DNA of 64,000 bases from an uncultured Flavobacteriales bacterium (GTDB lineage: Bacteria > Bacteroidota > Bacteroidia > Flavobacteriales_G > Salibacteraceae), in assembly GCA_937121175.1 (NCBI GenBank), contig CAKZKD010000034.1:17516-81515 (forward strand), written 5' to 3'. The notes below the pieces were generated by a model. It saw nothing but the letters and a program-made list of their open reading frames with translations. It had not been told where the DNA came from and did not search any database. This document shows positions 35,728 to 45,155 of the stretch, one piece after another. Made by a program: the position numbers and the translations under genes. The stretch's first letter is position 1, and each line of letters opens with the position of its first letter.

Positions 35728-36879
35728 CTATTGACCCGCCGCAGCAGCTTCAATTTTTTTGTTCATTTCAATCGCCTTTGGCGTTTGTCCAACTAGCGTG
35801 TAAACCGTTTTTAAAGAGTTCATTGTACTCGCATCAGTTGGATTAATTTCATGTGCTCGTTCCAAATGAGGTAAGCCTTTTTCAAGAATAGCAACTGCTT
35901 CCCCTTTTTTCTTATTGTACTCATCCACCTTACTTGGAGGTACATTGTTAGCTTCAGTCAACTTCTCTGCACCTTGGTTATAATACAAAGCACCTAAGTT
36001 GTAAAAACTATCGAAATGATCAGGCTTTAACTCACCTGCTTTAATGTAGTTAGCAGTAGCGTTGTCCATGTCGCCTTTGTTGTCATAAATAGTTCCTCTT
36101 GCAAAATAGAAAATATGATTTGTTGGGTCATTTTCAATAGCCACATTTAAGTTGGCTAAAGCTTCATCCATTTTACCATTTTTCAGATAGATGTTCAACT
36201 CTTGAGTCAACATTGCTTGGTCGTTCGGATATTTTTCTCTCCCAATCTTAAGTGTTGCCAAAGCACCATCTTCGTCTCCTGACTCAGCTTGCAATTTAGC
36301 TTTACTTGCGTAGGGAGAAGAACCTTTAATTCCGCCTTCAATACACTTATTTAAATACTCCATGGCAACATCATTCTTATTACCATCCAATGCCACCAGA
36401 ACTATGTTATAGGTTAGACCAGTATCGATGATACCATTTGCAACATTGATTTTCTCAGCTATTTTAAATGACTTAATAGAGGCATCAAATTCTTTTGCAT
36501 TGTATTTAGTCACGCCATCAGAAAATGCAACGTTTACCAAGGAACGGTATTTTCCTTTTATTTCGGCTTTATCCATACGCTTGTCTTCATAGGTAAGCGT
36601 TTTTTCGAAACCGTCAACTGCTTTCGAAAGAGCCTCAGTATCTAATCCCGAAACAGCTGGGTCCGTAGATTTTGCAATTGCAGAATACACTTGACCTTTT
36701 ATATAATGCGTTTTCCACCAATCTGACGTAGTTGCGTTACCCGAAGCCGCATCGATAGCTTCTTTTGCTTCCGCATAATTCTCATATCTTAAATAATTCA
36801 CTGCACTAGTAACTTTGGCTTTCTGCGCAAACGCACCAGTACTTACAATCAATAATCCAGCTATAATTAACTTTTTCAT
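35728..36879 (-). CDS. Secreted TPR protein
   Basis: From the ATG at 36879 (383 residues) a clean signal peptide (ending AFAQK) is followed by several tetratricopeptide repeats (YFARGTIYDNKGDMDNATAN, FYNLGALYYNQGAEKLTEAN) to near the C-terminus. A periplasmic scaffold role is likely. The frame is open to 36933, but that extension runs through the gyrA terminator hairpin, so the later ATG is right. It has its own strong terminator downstream. Confidence 0.82.
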   Translation of the reverse strand: MKKLIIAGLLIVSTGAFAQKAKVTSAVNYLRYENYAEAKEAIDAASGNATTSDWWKTHYIKGQVYSAIAKSTDPAVSGLDTEALSKAVDGFEKTLTYEDKRMDKAEIKGKYRSLVNVAFSDGVTKYNAKEFDASIKSFKIAEKINVANGIIDTGLTYNIVLVALDGNKNDVAMEYLNKCIEGGIKGSSPYASKAKLQAESGDEDGALATLKIGREKYPNDQAMLTQELNIYLKNGKMDEALANLNVAIENDPTNHIFYFARGTIYDNKGDMDNATANYIKAGELKPDHFDSFYNLGALYYNQGAEKLTEANNVPPSKVDEYNKKKGEAVAILEKGLPHLERAHEINPTDASTMNSLKTVYTLVGQTPKAIEMNKKIEAAAAGQ

Positions 36880-36904
36880 TTCTAAGTGTTTAATTTTTTG
36901 CAAA

Positions 36905-36941
36905 TAAAAAGCGAAGCTACCAAATAGAGGCAACTTCGCTT
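36905..36941 (-). terminator. Terminator of gyrA
   Basis: Read on minus: AAGCGAAGTTGCC pairs with GGTAGCTTCGCTT (13 pairs, two wobbles) around a seven-base loop, then five T. It starts 22 bases after the gyrA stop and separates it from the TPR gene. Confidence 0.85.
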
Positions 36942-36962
36942 CAAAATAATTGTTAGACGTTT

Positions 36963-39536
36963 TTATTCTTCTGATTTTTCATCAGCTTCATCATTAGCAA
37001 GGTCTGTGCCATCTGCACTAGCTTCTGGAGTTTCGCCTTCTTCAGGAACAATTAAGTTTCCTTCTTCGTCGTATTCTCCTTCAACATCTTCTTCCTTATC
37101 AACCTTAGCTACAGAAGCGATTTCGTCATTACCTTTTAGGTTAATCAAACGAACTCCTTGAGTGGCCCTACCCATGACCCTTAAATCAGAACACGCCATT
37201 CTAATAGCAATTCCCGATTTATTGATAATCATAAGGTCATTATCGTCTGTCACTACTTTAAGCGCGATTAACTTACCTGTTTTATCCGTAATGTTCAGTG
37301 TTTTAACTCCTTTACCGCCACGGTTAGTAATTCTATAATCATCAACAGCAGAACGTTTTCCGTATCCTTTTTCAGAAACAACCAAAACAGATTCTTCTTC
37401 GCTGTTTACCGTAATCATTCCAACAACCTTATCGTCATCACTTCCTAAAGTAATACCACGAACACCCATTGAGTTTCTTCCAACTGGACGAACCTTCTCT
37501 TCCGGGAAATGAATCGTTTTACCTGATTCAAGTGCCATCATAATGTGACTTTCACCATTGGTAAGTCTAGCTTCCAACAATTGGTCATCATCACGAACAT
37601 TAATTGCAATAATTCCATTTGTTCTTGGGCGAGAATATTGCTCTAATGAAGTCTTTTTAATGATACCCTTCTCAGTACACATTACAATGTAGTTGTTATT
37701 TACGAACTCTTCGTCCTTCAAGTCAGCTACATTTATATATGCTAATACCTTATCATTTAACTCAATGTTAATCAAGTTTTGAATAGCCCTACCTTTAGCT
37801 GTTTTGGAACCTTCAGGCACTTCATACACACGCATCCAGAAACACTTTCCACTTGCCGTAAAAATCAACAAGTAGTTATGGGTGTTGGTCACAAAAATCT
37901 CTTCTAAGAAATCCTCATCACGTGTAGTGCTTCCTTTTGAGCCTACACCACCCCTAGCCTGCGATTTGTATTCAGAAAGCTTAGTACGCTTTATATAACC
38001 CAAGTGAGAAATGGTAATTACTACTCGCTCGTTAGGAATCATGTCCTCGATACTTAGATCTGCAGATGAATACTCAATCTGAGATCTTCTTTCGTCTCCA
38101 TACTTTTCTTTTACTTCGAGTGTTTCATCCTTAATGATACCCATTCGCATATCCTCATTGTCCAAAATAGACTTCAAGTGCTCAATGGTTTTCATTAGTT
38201 CGTCATACTCAGCTCTTAGCTTGTCTTGCTCTAAGCCTGTTAACTGACGCAGTCGCATTTCTACAATAGCTCGAGCTTGAATGTCAGACAAGTCAAAAGT
38301 CGTAATTAACTTTTCTCTAGCTTCATCAGGGCTTTTAGAAGCTCTAATCAATTTGATTACTTCGTCAATATTATCAGAAGCAATGATTAATCCTTCAAGA
38401 ATATGAGCGCGCTCTTCAGCTTTTCTTAATTCGTATTTTGTTCTACGAACAACTACTTCATGCCTGTGTTCAACAAACTTGGCAATCATGCCTTTTAAGT
38501 CTAACACTTCTGGACGACCATTAACTAAGGCAATGTTATTAACTGAAAATGAAGACTGTAAAGCCGTGTACTTATACAAGTTGTTTAATACCACGTTTGG
38601 AATCGAATCGCGTTTCAATTCATAAACCACACGCATTCCTTGTCTATCAGATTCATCTCTAACATCAGAAATCCCTTCAATCTTTTTGTCATTGATGAGT
38701 TCCGCCGTTTTAGCAATCATTTCCGCTTTGTTTACCATGTATGGTATTTCGGTAACAATGATTTGCTCGCGACCAGTTTTAGTTTCTTCGAAAATTGCTT
38801 TTCCACGAATCACAATTCTACCCTTACCAGTTTCAAAAGCAGAACGAACGCCTTCGTAACCATAGATTACTCCTCCAGTAGGAAAATCAGGTGCTTTTAC
38901 GTGCGTCATTAACTCTTCTACAGTAATGTCTTTGTTCTCGATGTAGGCCACAATACCATCAGATACCTCAGTTAAGTTGTGAGGTGCCATATTGGTTGCC
39001 ATACCTACCGCAATTCCACTTGCTCCGTTCAGCAACAAGTTTGGAATTCGAGTTGGAAGAACTGTTGGTTCTTCTAAAGAGTCGTCAAAGTTTAAGCTGG
39101 TATCAACGGTATCTTTATCAATATCGGCTAACATTTCCTCAGCAATCTTACGCAAACGAGCTTCTGTATAACGCATTGCAGCAGGACTATCGCCATCTAC
39201 AGAACCAAAGTTACCTTGTCCATCTACCAAAGGGTAACGTAAACTCCAATCCTGAGCCATACGCACCATACTATCATAAACAGAGGTATCTCCATGTGGG
39301 TGATACTTACCCAAAACTTCCCCAACAATTCTTGCCGATTTTTTATAAGGACGATTAGACATTACGCCCAACTCTTGCATACCAAAAAGTACACGTCGGT
39401 GAACTGGTTTAAATCCATCGCGAACATCAGGTAAAGCACGAGAAACAATTACCGACATCGAATAATCGATGTAGGCCGATTTCATTTCCTCTTCAATGTT
39501 TACCCTTATTATCTTTTCTCCTTCGCCTTCAGCCAT
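36963..39536 (-). CDS. gyrA: DNA gyrase subunit A
   Basis: 857 residues, full length. The N-terminal breakage-reunion domain has the catalytic Tyr123 ([10 protein letters not shown]), and the quinolone pocket reads [10 protein letters not shown] with Thr84 and Asp88 at the E. coli Ser83 and Asp87 positions. The C-terminal domain has the GyrA box as QARGGVG, which marks gyrase rather than topoisomerase IV, and propeller blades such as [11 protein letters not shown]. The last 40 residues are a strongly acidic tail. It introduces negative supercoils with GyrB, encoded elsewhere. A strong terminator follows. Confidence 0.96.
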   Translation of the reverse strand: MAEGEGEKIIRVNIEEEMKSAYIDYSMSVIVSRALPDVRDGFKPVHRRVLFGMQELGVMSNRPYKKSARIVGEVLGKYHPHGDTSVYDSMVRMAQDWSLRYPLVDGQGNFGSVDGDSPAAMRYTEARLRKIAEEMLADIDKDTVDTSLNFDDSLEEPTVLPTRIPNLLLNGASGIAVGMATNMAPHNLTEVSDGIVAYIENKDITVEELMTHVKAPDFPTGGVIYGYEGVRSAFETGKGRIVIRGKAIFEETKTGREQIIVTEIPYMVNKAEMIAKTAELINDKKIEGISDVRDESDRQGMRVVYELKRDSIPNVVLNNLYKYTALQSSFSVNNIALVNGRPEVLDLKGMIAKFVEHRHEVVVRRTKYELRKAEERAHILEGLIIASDNIDEVIKLIRASKSPDEAREKLITTFDLSDIQARAIVEMRLRQLTGLEQDKLRAEYDELMKTIEHLKSILDNEDMRMGIIKDETLEVKEKYGDERRSQIEYSSADLSIEDMIPNERVVITISHLGYIKRTKLSEYKSQARGGVGSKGSTTRDEDFLEEIFVTNTHNYLLIFTASGKCFWMRVYEVPEGSKTAKGRAIQNLINIELNDKVLAYINVADLKDEEFVNNNYIVMCTEKGIIKKTSLEQYSRPRTNGIIAINVRDDDQLLEARLTNGESHIMMALESGKTIHFPEEKVRPVGRNSMGVRGITLGSDDDKVVGMITVNSEEESVLVVSEKGYGKRSAVDDYRITNRGGKGVKTLNITDKTGKLIALKVVTDDNDLMIINKSGIAIRMACSDLRVMGRATQGVRLINLKGNDEIASVAKVDKEEDVEGEYDEEGNLIVPEEGETPEASADGTDLANDEADEKSEE

Positions 39537-39706
39537 ATTTTAGAGCTTAAATTATCATTTTTTAATAGCGCATATCAAGAGGTATGCGAACGTTCGAAAA
39601 TACGCTTGTAAACCAGTATTTATGGTTAATTACGATAGGCTTTTATTAACAAAAACGGGTGTATAAAAAGGAGTTTTTCAACAAGTGTAGCCAATGTGTC
39701 AGAAAG

Positions 39707-39714
39707 TACCTTTG
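39707..39714 (+). promoter_or_regulatory. -7 element upstream of clpC
   Basis: TACCTTTG matches TAnnTTTG, 83 bases before the clpC ATG. No TTG sits at the usual -33 distance, so only the -7 half is supported. Confidence 0.35.
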
Positions 39715-39797
39715 GGCATGCTGAAATTATGACTACTTTTCGGCTGCTGGAACTTTTTTTGAAGTGCCGGGTTTAAACAAAAGAGACTCAAAAGATT

Positions 39798-42416
39798 ATG
39801 GATTCAAATTTTTCTCCTCGAGTAAAAGACGTTATCACTTTCAGTCGTGAAGAAGCCCTTAGGCTTGGAAACGATTATATAGGAACGGAGCATTTTTTAC
39901 TTGGTTTAATTCGTGAAGGCGAAGGTGTAGCTATTAAAATGCTAAACAACTTAAACGTGGACCTTGCCACGTTGCGCAAGTCTATCGAGGATTCTATTAC
40001 CCCTTCTACTAATAAGGGGTCTGGCGCATCTTCAGGAAACATTCCTTTAGTAAAACAAGCAGAAAAGACACTTAAGATTACCTATTTGGTGGCTAAAACG
40101 TTCAAAAGTTCCATTATCGGAACAGAGCATTTGTTGTTGAGTATTCTTAAAGATGAAAACAACTTAGCAACTCAAACTCTTGGGGAGTATCATGTGGATT
40201 ACAGCGTTGCGCATGAAGAATTAGAAATGATTTTATCGGAAAAAAGCAGAACCCCGAAAGCAGACTTCCCCGGTGGTACAGCAGATGGTGATGAAGACGA
40301 AGGGCCTTCACGATTTAAAGGTGGTTCTGGAAGTTCAGGTGCAGCTAAAGGTAATACAAAGTCAAAAACCCCTGTTCTAGACAATTTTGGGCGCGATTTG
40401 ACCAAGATGGCTGAAGAAGATAAGCTTGATCCTATTGTGGGTCGAGAAAAGGAGATAGAGCGTGTTTCTCAAATCTTGAGTCGAAGAAAGAAAAATAATC
40501 CTATGCTTATTGGAGAACCTGGTGTAGGTAAATCTGCAATAGCTGAAGGTTTGGCTTTAAGAATTGTGCAACGAAAAGTTTCTAGAGTGCTCTTCAATAA
40601 GCGTGTGGTAACTCTCGATCTTGCTTCATTAGTTGCTGGAACGAAATATCGCGGCCAGTTCGAGGAGCGCATGAAGGCGGTGATGAATGAATTGGAAAAG
40701 TCGAGAGACGTTATACTTTTCATTGACGAAATTCACACCATTGTGGGCGCTGGTGGAGCAAGCGGAAGTTTGGATGCTAGTAATATGTTCAAGCCGGCTT
40801 TAGCACGTGGAGAAATTCAATGCATTGGTGCGACAACACTAGACGAATACAGAACGAATATTGAAAAAGATGGAGCATTAGAACGTCGTTTTCAAAAGGT
40901 AATAGTTGAGCCAACTTCGATTGAAGAAACGGTTCAAATCCTGAATAACATTAAAGGAAAATACGAAGATCATCACTCTGTGTCCTATACGGATGAAGCT
41001 ATTCAAGCATGTGTAAATCTTACAGAACGATATATTTCAGACCGCTTTTTGCCAGACAAGGCAATTGACGCACTAGATGAATCGGGGTCTCGGGTTCACA
41101 TTACCAATATCAATGTACCTAAAGCAATCATTGAATTAGAAAAGAAGGTTGAGCAAGCTAAGGACGATAAAAACCGAGTGGTTCGTTCTCAGAAATATGA
41201 GGAAGCAGCTCAGTTAAGAGACGTTGAACGTAAATTGCAAGAAGAGCTTGAAGCCGCTAAAACCAAATGGGAAGAAGACTCCAAGAATCTCAGAGAAAAA
41301 GTATCGGAAGATAATGTAGCCGAAGTCGTTGCCATGATGACCGGTGTACCTGTTCAACGAATTGCTCAAAAAGAAAGCACCAAACTTTCTGGAATGAACG
41401 ATCAGCTCAAGGGTTCTGTTATTGGTCAGGAAGATGCGATTATGAAAGTTACTAAAGCTATTCAACGTAATCGCGCTGGACTTAAAGACCCAGCAAAGCC
41501 GATTGGTTCGTTTATTTTTTTAGGACCTACTGGAGTTGGTAAAACTCAATTGGCAAAAGAACTTACGAAGTTTTTGTTCGACAAAGAAGAGAACTTGATT
41601 CGCATCGATATGAGTGAATACATGGAGAAATTTGCCATCTCAAGATTAGTTGGAGCGCCTCCAGGATACGTAGGATACGAAGAAGGAGGTCAGCTTACTG
41701 AAAAAGTGAGAAGACGCCCCTACTCTGTTGTGTTGCTTGATGAAATTGAAAAAGCACATCCAGATGTATTCAATTTACTACTTCAAGTTCTAGATGACGG
41801 AATTGTTACGGACTCATTAGGAAGACGAATTGACTTCAGGAACACTATTATCATTATGACGTCCAATATAGGAACGCGGCAGTTGAAAGATTTTGGACAA
41901 GGTGTTGGTTTTAGCACCGCTACCAAAAAGGAAAATGCCAACGACCACAACAAAGGGGTCATTCAAAATGCATTGAAAAAAGCATTTGCACCGGAATTCT
42001 TAAATAGAATTGACGATGTTATCTTGTTCAATAGCCTTGAAAAGAAAGATATTTTCGAAATAATCGATATCGAATTGGCGCACTTGTATGCGCGAATCGA
42101 GAAAATGGGCTATAAAATCGAGTTAACTGTTCCTGCTAAGGATTTCATTGCAGAAAAAGGATACGACGCTCAGTACGGCGCTAGACCTCTTAAAAGAGCG
42201 ATTCAGAAGTATTTGGAAGACCCAATGGCAGAAGAAATCATTAATGCTACCATGAGCGAAGGTGATACCTTATTGGTTGACTTTGACAAAAAAGCTGATA
42301 ATGTTGTGGTGAATGTAAAAAAAGGTAAGAAGCCAAAGGCTGCGGCAAAGCCTAAAAAGGAATCGAAAAAGAAAGACGATGGGGATAAAGGAGCGAATAG
42401 TGGCATTGAAGACTAG
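39798..42416 (+). CDS. clpC: ClpC-type AAA+ unfoldase, ATP-binding subunit of Clp protease
   Basis: 872 residues: two Clp_N repeats (about 1-145), a Gly/Ser-rich linker, AAA-1 with Walker A GEPGVGKS (Lys245), a middle domain with a UVR-like QKYEEAAQLRDVERKL stretch, AAA-2 with GPTGVGKT (Lys582), the ClpB_D2-small region and a Lys/Asp-rich tail. The UVR-like middle marks ClpC rather than ClpB. It unfolds proteins for ClpP and acts in heat and general stress. It is a single-gene unit. Confidence 0.95.
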   Translation: MDSNFSPRVKDVITFSREEALRLGNDYIGTEHFLLGLIREGEGVAIKMLNNLNVDLATLRKSIEDSITPSTNKGSGASSGNIPLVKQAEKTLKITYLVAKTFKSSIIGTEHLLLSILKDENNLATQTLGEYHVDYSVAHEELEMILSEKSRTPKADFPGGTADGDEDEGPSRFKGGSGSSGAAKGNTKSKTPVLDNFGRDLTKMAEEDKLDPIVGREKEIERVSQILSRRKKNNPMLIGEPGVGKSAIAEGLALRIVQRKVSRVLFNKRVVTLDLASLVAGTKYRGQFEERMKAVMNELEKSRDVILFIDEIHTIVGAGGASGSLDASNMFKPALARGEIQCIGATTLDEYRTNIEKDGALERRFQKVIVEPTSIEETVQILNNIKGKYEDHHSVSYTDEAIQACVNLTERYISDRFLPDKAIDALDESGSRVHITNINVPKAIIELEKKVEQAKDDKNRVVRSQKYEEAAQLRDVERKLQEELEAAKTKWEEDSKNLREKVSEDNVAEVVAMMTGVPVQRIAQKESTKLSGMNDQLKGSVIGQEDAIMKVTKAIQRNRAGLKDPAKPIGSFIFLGPTGVGKTQLAKELTKFLFDKEENLIRIDMSEYMEKFAISRLVGAPPGYVGYEEGGQLTEKVRRRPYSVVLLDEIEKAHPDVFNLLLQVLDDGIVTDSLGRRIDFRNTIIIMTSNIGTRQLKDFGQGVGFSTATKKENANDHNKGVIQNALKKAFAPEFLNRIDDVILFNSLEKKDIFEIIDIELAHLYARIEKMGYKIELTVPAKDFIAEKGYDAQYGARPLKRAIQKYLEDPMAEEIINATMSEGDTLLVDFDKKADNVVVNVKKGKKPKAAAKPKKESKKKDDGDKGANSGIED

Positions 42417-42462
42417 TTCCCAACCCTTAATGCGTTTCGAATGTAAAAAGCTATGTTTTTGT

Positions 42463-42470
42463 TAATTTTG
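42463..42470 (+). promoter_or_regulatory. -7 element of the PKD lipoprotein gene
   Basis: TAATTTTG matches TAnnTTTG, 23 bases before the ATG at 42494. No exact TTG is found at the -33 distance. Confidence 0.35.
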
Positions 42471-42493
42471 AATTCAATTAATTAAAGAACGTT

Positions 42494-42967
42494 ATGAAAA
42501 ATCAATTCAAGTTACTAGTCACATTTCTAATTGTAATAGTATTTACAGGATGTAAAAAAGAAGAGCCCGAAGAAATTTCTGCTCCAATTAGTTGCTTTAC
42601 CTACACTGTTGATGAATTAAAAGTCACTTTTAATGCTGACTGCTCAGAAAACGCTGTTGATTTTTTCTGGGATTTTGGTGACAATGAAACGACCCAAGTT
42701 GGAAGCCCTGTTCATACCTATGAAAAATTTGGTGCGTATAAAGTGGTTCTAAAAGTTGATAATGAATCTGGAACAAACTCAGTAACAGAAACGATAGACC
42801 TAGAAGCAAAATGTGTACGGTGTACCTGTTATAATGATGGAGTTCCCGAATCCAGTCAAGATTTTTGTGGCTCGGATGAAGACAAGAAAAACTTCGAAGC
42901 TTCAACCCAAACCCTTTGCAGCGTTTCCGCAGGGAATTCAGGTACAGTAATTTGCCAAGAGATTTAA
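42494..42967 (+). CDS. Small PKD-domain lipoprotein
   Basis: 157 residues with a lipoprotein signal (IVFTGCKK, Cys20), then a single PKD domain with the typical FFWDFGDNETTQVGSP and HTYEKFGAYKVVLKV blocks. A short Cys-rich tail (CVRCTCYNDG ... DFCGS ... TLCS) follows, likely disulfide bonded. PKD domains mediate protein or glycan contacts at the cell surface. Its last four bases overlap the convergent gene at 42964. Confidence 0.8.
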   Translation: MKNQFKLLVTFLIVIVFTGCKKEEPEEISAPISCFTYTVDELKVTFNADCSENAVDFFWDFGDNETTQVGSPVHTYEKFGAYKVVLKVDNESGTNSVTETIDLEAKCVRCTCYNDGVPESSQDFCGSDEDKKNFEASTQTLCSVSAGNSGTVICQEI

Positions 42968-43755
42968 TGGATTATTGGCAATTTTAATTTTATTGTTGAA
43001 ATCTTCTTAAGCCGTTTACTGCTATGAAATGTTAATAAATCCTCCAACTTAGTTCCCAAGCTATCCGTCTTATAATTCACATAATCTTGTAAAACATAGC
43101 CAGAAGGCAATTTATGTTCTTTTTCAACGGAACGAAACCGAATACCGCCACCGTTGGTTTCATAAGAATAGGCTAAGAAGGTCATTTGAAAGGTTTGAGC
43201 ATCAAACCAATACATGAACTTGTCTTGAAAGTCATCGCCTCCACCATCTTGCTTAAAACTCACAGCCACTTTGTGGTAACTTCCGGTATTGCTGTTTTCT
43301 ATTCCAAGGTACTCAGAGACTACAGCAGGGTCTTTGAGTTTACTTGGAAGCATCACAAAATAGAAAACCGAATTGACTGCATTTACAATTGCGCTGTTTT
43401 TCTTTTCAGAAAGGTCAACGTTCTGATTCTGTAAGGTTCTAATAGCCTTGTCATTCGAAATGCTGTCAACATAACTGGAATCGTTTTTAGTGAACGATCT
43501 AACCATCAACGTTTCTTTCTTTGAAAAGATGCCCTTATACCGCTTCTCTCTAAATTCGAATTGGAGTGTTTTTCCGGTAAAATTACCTCCGTGATAATCA
43601 ATACTTTTTTGGATTACCCAATGGGCAGAATCTACTTCTGATTCCGATGCTTTGGCCATAACTGTTGGCGGTGTCCCTTGCTCGCAACTGCTGAGTAGCA
43701 AAAGAAAAAGGGCTGCTGAAATCAGCAACCCCTCAATTCTAAACTTAAAAACCAT
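42964..43755 (-). CDS. Lipoprotein resembling DUF6503
   Basis: 263 residues with a lipobox (LLLLSSC, Cys24). The body begins WVIQKSIDYHGG and FEFREKRYKG, the pattern I associate with DUF6503, a LolA-like fold family of Bacteroidota envelope lipoproteins. The role may be binding a lipid or hydrophobic ligand. It is downstream of the DUF2911 gene by five bases and cotranscribed with it. The 3' end overlaps the convergent PKD gene by four bases. Confidence 0.65.
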   Translation of the reverse strand: MVFKFRIEGLLISAALFLLLLSSCEQGTPPTVMAKASESEVDSAHWVIQKSIDYHGGNFTGKTLQFEFREKRYKGIFSKKETLMVRSFTKNDSSYVDSISNDKAIRTLQNQNVDLSEKKNSAIVNAVNSVFYFVMLPSKLKDPAVVSEYLGIENSNTGSYHKVAVSFKQDGGGDDFQDKFMYWFDAQTFQMTFLAYSYETNGGGIRFRSVEKEHKLPSGYVLQDYVNYKTDSLGTKLEDLLTFHSSKRLKKISTIKLKLPIIH

Positions 43756-43760
43756 ACTCT

Positions 43761-44273
43761 TTATTTGATAGAAACTGAAACTTTAGTTGTAGCCCAAACA
43801 AACGACAACATACCGTTATCAATCATTATTTCAAATTGTTCCTTATTATCAATCATTTCAATTTTATCCGTATCAACCCTTAAGACATCTTTGTCTTCGC
43901 TGTACTTGTAAGCACCCCATTGGTCTGATACAGAGTTAATTATTACAGTCCAACCGTCTTTTCCTGGAATACTAAACAAACTGTACTTGCCAGCTTTCAG
44001 GTTTTCTCCACCAATAGTAATATCAGCACTAGTTTCAATGGTTGTTGCTTCATTCGCTCCCGTTCTCCATACTTTACCAAAAGGAACTAACTCACCATAA
44101 ATAGTACGCCCTCGAACTGACGGAGCGCTGTAGCTAATTGTAACCTTTGCGTCACCAACATTAGCCTCGGTAGTTTGCATCGGACTCTTCTTAGCCATTT
44201 TGTCTTGAGCATTTACCCCAATTGAACTTCCTATTAATAATGCAAACGCTGTAGTTATTGTAAATAATCTCAT
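43761..44273 (-). CDS. DUF2911 secreted protein
   Basis: 170 residues, signal peptide (GVNAQ) and the family's clear signature SAPSVRGRTIYGELVPFGKVW and WRTGANEATTI, ending in the strand that closes the domain. DUF2911 proteins are common in Bacteroidota and of unknown function. A -7 element lies at 44299-44306, so this gene probably heads a two-gene transcript with the DUF6503-like gene. It is divergent from the TetR gene. Confidence 0.85.
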   Translation of the reverse strand: MRLFTITTAFALLIGSSIGVNAQDKMAKKSPMQTTEANVGDAKVTISYSAPSVRGRTIYGELVPFGKVWRTGANEATTIETSADITIGGENLKAGKYSLFSIPGKDGWTVIINSVSDQWGAYKYSEDKDVLRVDTDKIEMIDNKEQFEIMIDNGMLSFVWATTKVSVSIK

Positions 44274-44298
44274 ATATCTTCCTTTGTTTAAATTTCCC

Positions 44299-44306
44299 CA
44301 AACGTA
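44299..44306 (-). promoter_or_regulatory. -7 element of the DUF2911 gene
   Basis: Read on minus: TACGTTTG, a match to TAnnTTTG, 25 bases before the ATG. The nearest TTG is only nine bases away, so the -33 part is not supported. Confidence 0.4.
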
Positions 44307-44401
44307 TTATTAAATCAACACGAAAACTGTGTTTTAGATTACATTAATGCGAAGAACCACTTTGGATAGTACAATTAAATCTGATTAAAACGACAATAAA
44401 T

Positions 44402-44413
44402 ACCAATCGGTCT
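44402..44413 (-). promoter_or_regulatory. TetR operator copy 1
   Basis: Read on minus it is AGACCGATTGGT, the same as copy 2; with flanks the match to copy 2 is 16 bases. It faces the DUF2911 gene, about 100 bases upstream of that gene's -7 element. Confidence 0.55.
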
Positions 44414-44489
44414 TTTTGTATAAAAACACTGTATAACAACTAATTACAGGTTAATATAAACCAGTAATTCTTTTGTACGTAAAATAAAA

Positions 44490-44501
44490 AGACCGATTGG
44501 T
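44490..44501 (+). promoter_or_regulatory. TetR operator copy 2
   Basis: AGACCGATTGGT ends right against the TTG (-33) of the TetR promoter, so a bound repressor would block polymerase. It shares the near-palindromic ACC-N4-GGT core with copies 1 and 3. Confidence 0.6.
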
Positions 44502-44531
44502 TTGCACGGTTAGAAAATCTCTTTAGATTTG
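44502..44531 (+). promoter_or_regulatory. Promoter of the TetR gene
   Basis: TTG 44502-44504, 19-base spacer, TAGATTTG 44524-44531: a full match to the Bacteroidota consensus. The ATG at 44562 follows after 30 bases. Operator copies flank it on both sides, as expected for autoregulation. Confidence 0.65.
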
Positions 44532-44532
44532 C

Positions 44533-44544
44533 GACCGATTGGTC
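44533..44544 (+). promoter_or_regulatory. TetR operator copy 3
   Basis: GACCGATTGGTC is a near-perfect palindrome (only the four central bases differ) placed just after the -7 element, at about the transcription start. Together with copy 2 it brackets the promoter. Confidence 0.6.
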
Positions 44545-44561
44545 TTAAACCCCATCTTGAT

Positions 44562-45155
44562 ATGCAAAAAGGAGAGAACACAAAAGAGTTGATTGTAAAA
44601 ACTTCAGCTACGTTATTTAATACGCGTGGCTATATTGGAACCTCAATGAGCGATATTATGGATGCCACTAATCTGAAAAAAGGCGGTATTTACAATCATT
44701 TCAAAAACAAAGACGAAATAGCCTTTGCTGCGTTTGAGTATTCTTATGGATTAGTGCTTCATCGATTCAAAACTGAATTAGCCTCTTGCGCTAACAGTGA
44801 AGAAAAACTTAGGGCTGTTATTGAAGTATTTACGTCATTGCTTATAAACCCCATTGTAGAGGGTGGTTGCCCAATTTTCAATACGGCTGTTGATTCTGTA
44901 GATGTGCATGAATCGCTGCACAAAAAAGCAAAAAACGCTGTAAACACTCTATTAAAGTATGTTGAGATAAAAGTGGAAGAAGGAAAAATTGAAAATGAAT
45001 TCAAAGAAGAAATCAATGCCTCGGACTTTGCGCTCCTGCTTGTGTCATCAATGGAAGGCGCAATGATGGTATCTAGAGTCAATGGAAACCATGCGGCTGT
45101 TAAAAATACTGCTGAATTAATGAACACCTACATAACCACTCAACTACTTAAATAA
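44562..45155 (+). CDS. TetR/AcrR-family transcriptional repressor
   Basis: 197 residues from the ATG at 44562, with the N-terminal HTH GTSMSDIMDATNLKKGGIYN then HFKNKDEIAFAAFEYS and an all-helical ligand domain with FNTAVDSVD. A TTG at 44529 is in frame but lies inside the promoter and operator, so the ATG is right. The last base is the first base of the following hydrolase gene, so the two are translated together. It probably represses itself through three operator copies and perhaps the divergent DUF2911 gene; the effector may be a substrate of the hydrolase. Confidence 0.85.
   Translation: MQKGENTKELIVKTSATLFNTRGYIGTSMSDIMDATNLKKGGIYNHFKNKDEIAFAAFEYSYGLVLHRFKTELASCANSEEKLRAVIEVFTSLLINPIVEGGCPIFNTAVDSVDVHESLHKKAKNAVNTLLKYVEIKVEEGKIENEFKEEINASDFALLLVSSMEGAMMVSRVNGNHAAVKNTAELMNTYITTQLLK

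Noticed and set aside
39250..39310. gyrA quinolone-resistance substitutions
   Set aside because: Thr84 and Asp88 are normal-looking for the pocket; no clear resistance change.
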